NCBI GenBank assembly: GCA_019828595.1
Contig: JAHQRK010000048.1
Coordinates: 62,001-126,000, forward strand
DNA from: Aphanomyces cochlioides
Lineage: Eukaryota > Oomycota > Saprolegniomycetes > Saprolegniales > Verrucalvaceae
Length of the DNA: 64,000 nt
Direction: 5' to 3'
The number at the start of each line of letters is the position of its first letter. The stretch's first letter is position 1. Under the pieces are notes generated by a model, which had not been told where the DNA came from, made no database searches, and was given only the letters and a program-made list of their open reading frames with translations. A program made the position numbers and the translations under genes. This document shows, in pieces, positions 40,172 through 49,386 of this stretch.

Positions 40172-40945
40172 TTAACTCAATGACAAGAGCTTGTCTATCT
40201 CATCTTGTGGAACTCCAGCATCACTCATTTGTTTTCGTGCTAAAAGTAGTTGAATTTTCGATTTGATTTGGATTTCTTTGAGTTTTTCTTTGGCCAATGC
40301 TAAGTCGACTGCAGCTTGTTCTTCATCCAGCTCATGTCGTTTCTTCATAAGATCCAATTCAATTTCACGCATTTCCAGTTGACGCTGCTGATGGCTTTCT
40401 CGAATTTTCATAGCCTTTGATCTAATCTCAATGAACTCACTGACAGCTGAGCGCTTCTTGTTCCACTTTTGCACCGAAGACTTGTCATCAACAGAACGCA
40501 ATGACAAAGGTCTTTTGTCATCTTGGTCGGAAATTTCATCACTTGTCAGGAGAGGACGACTGGATGGCCGGTCAATCATGATTGGACGGAGATCGTCATA
40601 ATATGGACAGCGCTTGTAGATTGCGGCTTTGATTGAAGACTCATCTTCAATACCTTGACCAGTTGCAGCAAGCCAGTCTACTGCAGTGCGATACTGCATT
40701 TCCAGGTTCTGAATTTTGTCCCTAATGTCGGCAGGCTTGCGATGTGCTATACCAACATCGACAAGCCTGCCAACAATTTGACCACACAGAGCTTCCTTTG
40801 TCAGTCCACTTCGATCGCCACCACGCCATTTATGATAGTTCCCCTCGACAGTCAGCCACTCCAACAACACCTGGAGTGAAGTTGGCCCGCCGTTGACACC
40901 ATCGTTGTCCCATCGATATCTCTTCTTCTCGCTTGACATCGCCAT
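40172..40945 (-). CDS. Harbinger accessory Myb/SANT-like DNA-binding protein (copy B)
   Basis: 257 residues, identical to the copy-A protein. The ATG is at 40943-40945, inside the AAGCTGCCATGGCGATG context shared with copy A. Confidence 0.8.
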   Translation of the reverse strand: MAMSSEKKRYRWDNDGVNGGPTSLQVLLEWLTVEGNYHKWRGGDRSGLTKEALCGQIVGRLVDVGIAHRKPADIRDKIQNLEMQYRTAVDWLAATGQGIEDESSIKAAIYKRCPYYDDLRPIMIDRPSSRPLLTSDEISDQDDKRPLSLRSVDDKSSVQKWNKKRSAVSEFIEIRSKAMKIRESHQQRQLEMREIELDLMKKRHELDEEQAAVDLALAKEKLKEIQIKSKIQLLLARKQMSDAGVPQDEIDKLLSLS

Positions 40946-41384
40946 GGCAGCTTCTGAATTTAGATGTGTATCTGAGTGCTTGAGTGGTTTGGATATCCAT
41001 CTAAATTCAGAAACATTTCATCCAATAAAAAACTTTTGTCCTTTCTAAAAATTCAGCTTTATTACGCATCTGACAACCACTAATATATATAATAAAACAT
41101 GATTTTTAACAGAGACCTGACCCCAAGTCACCGAAAAAACCTGCGCATAGCGCGCAGCCCTAAATGGATGTAGCCGTGGCTAAGCAGCCGTTGACTCTGT
41201 CAACAATTCAACACCTTGTTAATAGCACTGAGAATTTGAACGGCAGTTTAAAAAACATCATCAAAAGAATTTGTATGAGGGCTTGAAACAGTTAGTAGAC
41301 GAGCGTCGTTTTATTTTTAACTTGATTTTCGAGAAGTGTTATTAAAAATATTGGCTATTTTAAATAAATTCACCCACTTGCGCA

Positions 41385-42683
41385 ATGAAACGGCGGAAAG
41401 TGTCCGTGTTTGCTCTGCCGGTCGACCTTGTGATGTCGATTATCTTCTTCATTCCAGATCCGTTGGATGTATGCAAATGTGTGGCAGCCCTCCGACGACA
41501 GATTGCACTGAGACCCCTGGAAAAACTCTATCAATTGAGCTTGGAACTCATGCCATATCAGTTTTGGCCCTGCCTGCGCATTGAAGTCGAGTTTTCCACA
41601 TCGTATCTTCTCGACATTTATGAAGCCATTATGAAATACTACTCTCGTGTCATCGTGACCGACTTTACAAATGTGCGATGGCTAAAGAAACATTTGAACC
41701 AAAACACTGACATTGAATGGGTCTTTCGACACCAACCAAGGAAAATGGTGATCAAGTGGATCGACATGCGCATTACGCGACTCACGGTCATGAATGGATG
41801 GAAATTTCCAGCTGAATGGATCAAGGAATTGCCACGATTCCAGTATTTGACGTCGTTGCAAACTGGTAGTCTTGATATACCGATACAGGATGTATTTGAA
41901 GTGGCAGCCAAGCATGAGAAGCTCGCGGAAATTTATATCGACGCGGGTGGTTCACCGATGAATTCATTGACGCTTGTCTAAGCTATCGAATGGTTCCGCA
42001 GTGGAAGAGCGCGAATATTCCTGTGTGCGAGAGGACATTGGGACAGTGATGACGACATGAGCGTCCAACAAGCCTTTTTTGAAGCCATGTTCAATTGCCC
42101 GACGTTGGATTTACTTGAGTTACGACGTTGCCGTTTCGACAATGTGAATTTCACTCCGTTGACTTTTGCCATGGCGAGTTTGGACTTGCAACAATGTTTT
42201 ATCGACCAAAGGGATTGCCAGTCGGTTGAGTATTTCCAAGATGTCGACTCTGAAATTGCACAGCGACGATGAGCTGTCAACACTTGACTATGTATGTCTG
42301 TTGCGAGCGTTGCCACAAGCATCAATCAAACACTTGAAGTTGTCGAATCGAACGATTCGCAACAATGACTTGCGCTTGCTTGCTCCGTTGCTTGAACATT
42401 GTTTGCTAGAAACGTTGTGAACATCGATAAAATTGCCGATGACGGTGCGCATCTATTAGCGGCGGTGCTGGAGAACAATCAGACGATCTGGGACTTGCAT
42501 CTCGGCAAGGCATATGTGTCATTTGAAAACATGCAAGTCTTGATTCGAAGTATGACACATCCAAGGCGATCCGTGACTAGGAAACGAATTCGATGGGAAC
42601 CACAATCCGCTCTAGATATTTTGTCGTTGAAGGCCTTGGCGTCCGATCGTGGAGGAGAATTTGTGCCAACACATTTTTATTGA
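41385..42683 (+). pseudogene. F-box/LRR-like family protein, pseudogene with intact N-terminal half
   Basis: ATG 41385 gives the cleanest family N-terminus here: MKRRKVSVFALPVDLVMSI, then a 160-residue open stretch with LRPLEKLYQLSLEL, YEAIMKYYSRVIVTDFTNVRWLKKHL, and the first repeats. TAA at 41979-41981 interrupts before AIEWF. The same register goes on to 42272 (MFNCPTLDLLELRRC), then changes near 42240-42270, stops again at TGA 42418-42420, and ends at 42683 after NNQTIWDLHLG and the DRGGEF motif. F-box-like start plus LRRs suggest a ubiquitin-ligase adaptor in functional relatives (inference). Three lesions inactivate this copy. Confidence 0.7.
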
Positions 42684-43234
42684 CGGGCCTTCGCTTTCGA
42701 TATCGAGTATACATGGCAATTAATCCAAGACAACCTTTTTGGATTTTGCCCATGAAGCACTTGCGTTGTCAAGTTTGAGTCGAATTTTTCAACTTCTTGC
42801 GGTGGCTTTATGGTCGTTTTTGAATGAGCTCAAGTTACGTCAACACGAGCGTCGTTGATTTGGACGTCGTTCTGGAGCTCGTCAGTAGTTTTGAGGATCG
42901 AAACTTCGTCATTCGTACTCATCTCGACAAGTTTGTACGGTCCTGGGTCAGGAGCCACGTAGCCCCAGGATAGTTGCGCTCTAGGTTCCCTACAAACATG
43001 TCAGCTGCCTCTCTCTCTCTCAGCCAAATCACAATGTAGATTCGAGATGCGCTGACTGGAAATGACGACGTCGAGTTTAGTGTTACTGACCGCTATCACA
43101 CTCGTGGAGGTACGATTTTCCTGCAGATATGGGCACATGGGTCGTCAGGGTCGTCCAAGCTTCAACACCAAGCACGATCGTATCTCGGGGTCTGTGATTC
43201 CAATGGTCAACGGGCGCACAAGGGCAGCCACACA
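42684..43234. other. Noncoding interval
   Basis: A CT microsatellite (about 43007-43021) and no protein-like frame. Confidence 0.5.
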
Positions 43235-43700
43235 TCACCTTAGCAGATGCAGCGTGCCTTGGAGCGATGCTTTCAATGCAGCATCGTTAATGTTTTTCAA
43301 TTCCAGCCCTCTGCATTGAAACATGACTACAGGTTGACGGCGGAACCACTCGATGATATGAGCTTCCATAGAAGGAGTCACATTATTCACACTCAATGTG
43401 GAGTTGGGTAAGCTGAGTGCTCTTGGCGGTCAATTCTAACACTTTTGGGGCGTGTTTTGGGTTGAGCAACGTCGTCAAGTCTTGCATGTCTATTCGAGAT
43501 GTAAATTGCACATCGTACAATGCGCAGGTTTGTCCAATATGCCATGATTTCCATTGCCAAAGGCTCCTTGCGAGTCAACCAATCGACCTTTGCACTTGGA
43601 TTCAGGCATTTCAAAAGCCACTTGACGTCCGTAAAGTCGCCAACCGCGATATTCGAGCAGTATTTGACAATTTCTTCATAGGATGATCTGTTTTGAGTTG
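43235..43700 (-). pseudogene. Internal fragment of the F-box/LRR-like family
   Basis: The minus strand reads NRSSYEEIVKYCSNIAVGD, FTDVKWLLKCLNPSAKVDWL and MEIMAYWTNLRIV, all parallel to the other copies. After a register change comes MEAHIIEWFRRQPVVMFQC. Homology stops near 43700 on the N-terminal side, where a GC-rich plus-strand frame begins, and near 43235 on the C-terminal side. It is a truncated remnant. Confidence 0.6.
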
Positions 43701-43701
43701 A

Positions 43702-44583
43702 GTACTGATCTCCGGGTTCACGGGGGCGACAGCGACAACGGCCGGTGTCATCGGCACAGCCTTTACGCTGGCCCAAACCTTCGCTGTTGCGACTGTCGTC
43801 GGTTGTTGCGCCCTCACCTTGGCGGGCCTCCAGGCGCTGATGTATTCGGCACAACTCGGAGACAACTGGGATGAGCTGGGACTCGAGATGATTAAGGGGG
43901 CTCTGATCGGCACCCTGGCCGCTGGTGCTGGTGTTGCTGCGAGCTCTGTTGTTCAGACTGGATCGACTCTGGCGTGTCGTAGGCGACCATGCAAGCCCTC
44001 GATGGCTGCTGGCGTTGCTTGCAATGTGGCTGCCCAGTGCACAACGTGAATCTTGGAAGACGGCGTTGAGATTATCCAGGTGCTTGTCGCCGTCGTTCAT
44101 GGTGTTGTATGGTCTGCTGCGCTAATCCTTGGTGGAGGCATTGCGCTTCGATTGTGTACGTCTGTCAGTGCGACTGTGGCAGCAACCACGACAGCCGTCG
44201 TAGCCTCCGCAGCCGTTGCTGGCGCCAGCGCGTCTTTCATCGAGCCAGCTGATTCAGTCGGAGCGGCCGTGCTATGCGCGGCTATGGGCGCCGCCAGTGG
44301 GTCTGCAGTCGGACTACACTTGAGCAAACTCGCATCTCTTTTCCACTTCGATACGAACACCGTTGTGCATATTTACCACCCGACAAGAATGGCAACAACC
44401 AAGGCTTCAACATCTACGAGAGCAACGACCTCTATCGACATTCGCGATGCGATGCAGTCAAATCCACTGCTTCCTCGGAGACCGTACCTTCAGGGCAATC
44501 CACAATTTCATCGGGAATTAGCACGCGTCAGCCAGGCCACCGTAGGCGCGGCGAACAATGTGATGCGTGAATCGTCGCGATAA
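43702..44583 (+). pseudogene. GC-rich, Gly/Ala-rich membrane-type reading frame, truncated and with one stop
   Basis: One register is open from 43702 to 44583 except for TGA at 44047-44049. There is no start codon at its left end. The frame begins directly at the break in the F-box/LRR-like fragment. It encodes several hydrophobic, small-residue segments of glycine-zipper type (IKGALIGTLAAGAGVAASSVV, cut here in two halves around the Gly pairs; AAMGAASGSAVGL) and an Ala/Val/Thr-rich run, followed by a hydrophilic Arg/Ser tail. GC content is clearly above that of the surrounding sequence. I do not recognise the protein. It may be the 3' part of a gene brought in by rearrangement. Confidence 0.35.
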
Positions 44584-44810
44584 CTCAGCCATGTTGCCGG
44601 TCAGGCCCCCCGAGAGTCGAAGCGACGTTAGCACCGTCGTCCAAAATGAGATGCCACATCGACGATCCAGTGTGGTCGATCTTGAAGTGAGCTCATCAGC
44701 GGTAGCTCTAGGTTTCCCTTTCATGCTCCCAAAACGCGCCATCCTTCTCTCTCTCATTTTCTCCACATGCCTCCATCGGAAAACTGTTCTCGCTTGTAAT
44801 GGTCACCAAG

Positions 44811-45060
44811 ATGAGACCGCAATGTCTGCTCAACTCAAACTCGCAGGACGTTCGTGACCAGCAGCGCGCACATCACGTGTGAGGCGCAAGACACGAAATT
44901 ACAATTTGTTCCTAAGCTAACCGTCTGTGTCGACGTCGAGCTGGAGAGCGCACTAGAGCTTTTGACGTCAGCGATCGAGGAGAGGCTTGCCATTCCGACA
45001 CGATGTGCGCGCTGCTGGTCACGAACGTCCTGCGAGTTTGAGTTGACATTGCGGTCTCAT
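44811..45060. repeat. Inverted repeat with arms of about 60 bp
   Basis: The arm 44811-44874 (beginning ATGAGACCGCAATGTC, with CTCGCAGGACGTTCGTGACC inside) is repeated inverted at 45002-45060, nearly perfectly apart from a 4-5-bp gap. The 127-bp middle contains a TGACGTCA palindrome (about 44962-44969). This could be a small foldback element or a rearrangement product. No target duplication was found. Confidence 0.6.
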
Positions 45061-45959
45061 CAAAAGCGCTCTTGGTGACACTCGAAGCGAGTCCTCTAAG
45101 GGCAAACTTGGCTTGATACCCTCAAGCTCTTCACAAGCATTGCTCACGTATGACTAGTTTCTGGGTGAGCTCAAGTCATCCCACGACTGGACGGTCCGCA
45201 TTTAGAGACGTCCAAATAGAGCTTCTCTTCCGCTGTAGATAGCAAATGACATCAAACTTGAATCATGTGTCAAGCGGTGTTGTGGATTCCATCGGAAACA
45301 ATTGGGTTTCATGGGCGGGGTGGGATTAGTTATCCATTGAATTTTAGTATTTTTTCACGGCAATCCCGTGGGTTCAAATTCAATTGCCTTAGCGTCTCAC
45401 TTGCTTGTATCGTTGGTGCGATGGGATTAAGCTTCATTCCGAAGTTTGTGGCACCACTTGCAACAGACTTCAGTAGCCATTGATATTATTGTTTCCCCAT
45501 TTAGACTGTAGGTGCAGTACGGTAACGATAATATAGTTATCCAGACGACCTTTCTAGCGCCAACGAATCCAAACACTCACCATCTCCACGGGATTCGGAG
45601 ATTCTTATTTGTTCACAACATTATTTTCTATTCTGTAGTATTGTTGATTTTCCAGACCCCGTTCAATCGAATCACGCCGGCGGATCGATTCACCAATCGA
45701 CGCCATTGGCTAATAAATATTTAGGGCGATTTTGATTGGCTGAATAAAATTTTAAAGAAAGTACAGTTCAAGTACTGTTCTAATTTTCATTCATCCAATC
45801 TATTGGCGCGATTGGAGATTGATACAAAAAACCAATCCAAATGGGGAAATTCCTACAATAACACAATCTCGAATTTAAAAATTCATATTGCGTTTTCAAT
45901 TTTGAGGATTTTTGAGTTGTTCATTTCTGCAATCTGAGAGGGATGAAGAGAATACGCAC
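45061..45959. other. Noncoding interval
   Basis: No convincing frame. Short chance ORFs only. Confidence 0.5.
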
Positions 45960-47066
45960 GGCGGACCCGATAGTCAGCTACGGAATATTGAGATATTGAG
46001 TGCTTTGAAAGATGAAATGGCATCGCGGGAAGCATTCTCATTTCGATACCGTCTACGTTTCGCTTTGACCGCCCGTTTTTATGTCATTTTTCAATCAAGT
46101 AATTCATTTCTGCGATTGTAAGAGTGCTCTTGGGGAAATCCAAATTGCAAATTGTTGGGTTGCATTTCATGGCATTGGCAAGTCGACGAGCAAACCTTCA
46201 ATTGTAGTCTCCAAACCCAACGTCCCCAATCTGCAGTGCTTGAAGAGCGGTACCGGCGTGGTCCATTCAATTTTACCTGAAATATTCACCAATGTCAAAG
46301 ATATCAAGGATGTATGCGGCAGCACTTCTAGGCAATCTCTTCATTCCTTCCATGCAATGCTTCCACGCGTTGTTGTCACTACGTCTAGGTCGTTGATTCC
46401 ATTCAACCTTAAGTCAATGCATTCAAACAAGGTGGCGATGGAACCACTCAGAGATATGGACCACCGCAGACGGGTGATCGGTTTTGAACCGGAATTGATT
46501 CGAAGCTCTGTCAGCTGTGCACTTTTGGCTGCAAATACCGCGTGGGCAGACTCTATTTCAAACTACGTAGGCAATTGTGACACAACACTTGTCCATCCTA
46601 CAGGCAATGGGCAAGCAAAAACACACTGTACAACGCGAAGGCAAGTCCACTTATCAGTTCAGCTGCGTAATCTATTCGATCTTCACATGTGGATTCAGAT
46701 ATTTCTGGAGCCACTGGACTTCGTTAAAGTCTGTGATTTGGACTCTCGAATAATATCTGGCAACGTCTTCATATTGAGAGCGGTTTTCGTTTCTAAAATT
46801 GTTTCATCGAGCCTTACAATGGGCCACAAGTCCGAGAACTCGCATTCCAAGGTCAAACCATAACGTTATTGCTTCTTGAGAGGGTCCAAGTCAACGAATG
46901 GACGCAACTTTTGTAAAAATACAATCATATCTTCAGCACGTGGAAGGAAGAAACCAATATAAATTAAAAACGTCAACTGACAATAAGAATGAAAACCGCA
47001 TTGTTCAAATTGTAAATCAGATAGATTCTGACAAATCGAAAATGTACTTTCCTCTTTATTGGCCAA
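45960..47066 (-). pseudogene. F-box/LRR-like family protein, heavily decayed
   Basis: Reading the minus strand downward from 47066: IGFFLPRAEDMIVFLQKL, DLDPLKK, then DLWPIVRLDETILE, then (other register) NYEDVARYYSRVQITDF and EVQWLQKYLNPHVKIE, and near 46190-46100 the C-terminal RRLANAMKCNPTICNLDFPKS, ending with a basic RAVKAKRRRYR segment near 46060. These correspond in order to the family. Many frame changes and stops are present. The long plus-strand frame 46081-46863 is only its shadow. Confidence 0.6.
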
Positions 47067-47448
47067 TCAAAAGTGTTAATTTCAGAAATAGACCAATCAA
47101 ACGCTTCTTACACAATCCACATTTCCAGACGGACATTTGCAATCGACCTTTCCTTCTCGCGTTCAACACATCAACGAACTTTCATCCCTTGCAATATTCA
47201 TTGAAAAGCGAGACGATATACCAATTTTGACTCGGACAGCTGCATATTTTACTTAAAGAGTTGAGAAACGTCACCCGCCACTGAAGTCCAAAGGTTTTCC
47301 CAATGTAGCCCGTTGCGAAGAATCAAGCCTCTGTCAGTGTTGAAGACAATTCACAGCTCAACCTCCGAGTATTTTGATTTGCGAGATTTCTCAAACTTAT
47401 GCAGCGTGTGCTCATGTAGTAAGGGAGATAAACTGTTTCATGTAAATT

Positions 47449-49386
47449 TTATGGCGTTGTCGTTGTAGTGAAGGGGAATGTAGCCCACTCAATAGCAGCG
47501 CGCAACGCACCAAAGGCGACGTCGATGCCATGGCCGAAATAGCTCGATCGATCGGGAGGGACAGGGGGTCGCAATTGATCTGGCAGGACTTTGGTCGCTC
47601 GTCTTTGAGAATTGTCGCTCATCCACCACAGAATCGAATACGATTTAGACTTTGGAGTCTCGTTCGAGTCGTGGACGCCGAGGACGACGCCAGCGTACCA
47701 TTTGGACTCATGCAGTATTTCGACGGGATCGCCCGGTCGAAAGTAAGGTGGCTTTGCATCTCCATGGTCGTTCTCATCCAGCAGACTTCCGTCGTCGATT
47801 CTTGCATTGTCGTGGTGCTCTTGGGCCAAGGCATGATGAACTAGCGTCGTAGAGAGCATGCTTGGGAATTTGGATAGAATGCCGTCGACGCCGCCGCTGG
47901 CTTCGAGGACTTTCCACACCATATTTTCATGGTTGATAATGCCAACAAAGACGTCAATGCCACGGCTGTGTGCGTCCTGGACGAAGGGCTTCGTCACGAC
48001 AACGGAGTCCACGCAAACGTGGGAAACGTGCAATTGCTCAAAGTTTTGGCAGTAGCCCAGTGGAATCGACGCAGTGGTCACGACAGTGTGCATGCCTTGC
48101 AGCGCTGCATTCGACGTTCTGTAGCCATTGACAGCTAAAAGCTGGTAGTGATTCCCCGAGGCAATATAAAACATCGCCGCGGTCCAAGGCTCCTCTTCAA
48201 ACTCACAAGCTGCTGCGATAGTGTCCATCAACGGGGCAATTACTCGATCTGTCGACACTTTAATGTAGACCGCGACGCGGCGCTTGACAATCTCCATGAC
48301 GTCAGTGAGCGTTAAAATCTTGCGCTTGGCGAGCTCCGAGGCTGTCAGTTCCGCGATAAAATATGATTGCGATGGATCGGAGCCTTCGACAATGGCGTCG
48401 GAGGTGACGACAACTTGGCCACTGGCACACACATGGACATCCATGGCGACCATGTGGGCTCCATCTCGAATTGCCTGGTCGATGCTGTCGGCACAGGTCA
48501 CGTAGGCGATGGCGGCGACGCGGGGCAAGAGCATTTTTGATTCCAGCTTGGGCTCAACGACTGGCGGCAGCGGCATGGACGCGTATTGCCTCTGAATAGC
48601 TTCCATGTGCTTCGTGGCGGTCAAGAGCGCGTCGTGGACGATGGCAGGACATGATTCATCGTTGGCGAGTGAGCCATACGTCTTGACAAAGCGTTTAATC
48701 AAACCATCGATTTCGTAATCCCGAGGATCGATCGATTGGACCTGACGACAGAGCGGACATGCATGGATGTGATGCTCGGCTGCTTTTGCAAGGCATGACC
48801 AGCAAAACGTGTGCATGCAGGAGAGCGTGACGGGGCTTGTGAATGGATATAGGCAAATTGGACAGGAAGCGTCTTGAGCTTGGATGTCCGGGACGAGCGA
48901 TTGCATGATGGAATCGACGACGGACGCGGTCTGCGAGTAGAGCTGGTCGACGTAGCTGCCAGCGTAGAATGGCTGGAGGAGTAAATCATGGATCATGTCG
49001 ATGCTGCCGCCGTTGCCGCCGAGCGTCTTGTCGAATTTCTTGGAGATTTTTACCACGGCCAAGTAATTCAGCACGACAAAGCGGCGGAGTGCATCGATGC
49101 GATGTGAGAGATCAAGCACGCTCAAGAGCCGCAAGCGTAATCCATCTAGATCGTTGGTCGAGATTTGAGCGTCGAGTTCTTGTGTCTTTGTCAAATCGTC
49201 GAGAATCCAAAAGAAGGAAGCATTCACTTTGGACAATTCGCGCAGCAAGGCTTGGTGAAACTCGGCACTGCGCGCTGCGTCGCTACCTTCCATAGCCTTG
49301 ATCCTTCGCTTGAGGCCTTTGTAGTCGACGTAGCCGCCTTCCCATTCAGGCGACGCCATCGACCGCATCCGCTTTCCAAACTTCAT
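47449..49386 (-). CDS. SPX-RING protein with GDPD-like and Tudor-like C-terminal domains
   Basis: Intronless, 645 residues, ATG 49386. SPX domain (about 1-125): KFGKRM start, YVDYKGLKRRI, and NYLAVVKISKKFDK, whose lysines bind inositol pyrophosphates in SPX proteins. RING finger: C175, C178, C190, H192, C195, C198, C210, C213, the C3HC4 pattern of ubiquitin E3 ligases. Residues about 283-510 follow a glycerophosphodiester phosphodiesterase (GDPD) barrel layout (DSIDQAIRDGAHMVAMDVHV, then VVTSD), but the catalytic HRG start and the HD motif are replaced (AYVT and SD), so phosphodiesterase activity is doubtful. The end (FRPGDPVEIL, then WYAGVVLGV and YSILWWMSDN) resembles a Tudor/Agenet-type module. 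SPX-RING proteins such as plant NLA control phosphate transporters. A phosphate-sensing E3 role is inferred. Confidence 0.85.
   Translation of the reverse strand: MKFGKRMRSMASPEWEGGYVDYKGLKRRIKAMEGSDAARSAEFHQALLRELSKVNASFFWILDDLTKTQELDAQISTNDLDGLRLRLLSVLDLSHRIDALRRFVVLNYLAVVKISKKFDKTLGGNGGSIDMIHDLLLQPFYAGSYVDQLYSQTASVVDSIMQSLVPDIQAQDASCPICLYPFTSPVTLSCMHTFCWSCLAKAAEHHIHACPLCRQVQSIDPRDYEIDGLIKRFVKTYGSLANDESCPAIVHDALLTATKHMEAIQRQYASMPLPPVVEPKLESKMLLPRVAAIAYVTCADSIDQAIRDGAHMVAMDVHVCASGQVVVTSDAIVEGSDPSQSYFIAELTASELAKRKILTLTDVMEIVKRRVAVYIKVSTDRVIAPLMDTIAAACEFEEEPWTAAMFYIASGNHYQLLAVNGYRTSNAALQGMHTVVTTASIPLGYCQNFEQLHVSHVCVDSVVVTKPFVQDAHSRGIDVFVGIINHENMVWKVLEASGGVDGILSKFPSMLSTTLVHHALAQEHHDNARIDDGSLLDENDHGDAKPPYFRPGDPVEILHESKWYAGVVLGVHDSNETPKSKSYSILWWMSDNSQRRATKVLPDQLRPPVPPDRSSYFGHGIDVAFGALRAAIEWATFPFTTTTTP

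Larger units (their letters stand above)
38774..41081 (-). mobile_element. PIF/Harbinger element, copy B (inverted relative to A)
   Basis: 2,308 bp with the same termini, flanked by AAT at 38771-38773 and 41082-41084, the complement of copy A's ATT, as expected for the same element inserted in the opposite direction. Both ORFs are open. Only 73 bp (38701-38773) separate it from copy A, so the two together form a 4.7-kb near-perfect inverted repeat. Base differences from A are rare, for example T for C in the GATGCG.AATAAAG segment near the outer end. Confidence 0.92.

Noticed and set aside
45265..45483. 72-codon plus-strand ORF
   Set aside because: Isolated, no homology pattern, chance length for AT-balanced sequence.
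46081..46863. 260-codon plus-strand ORF
   Set aside because: It is the reverse of a decayed F-box/LRR-like family copy; the minus strand aligns block by block with the other copies.
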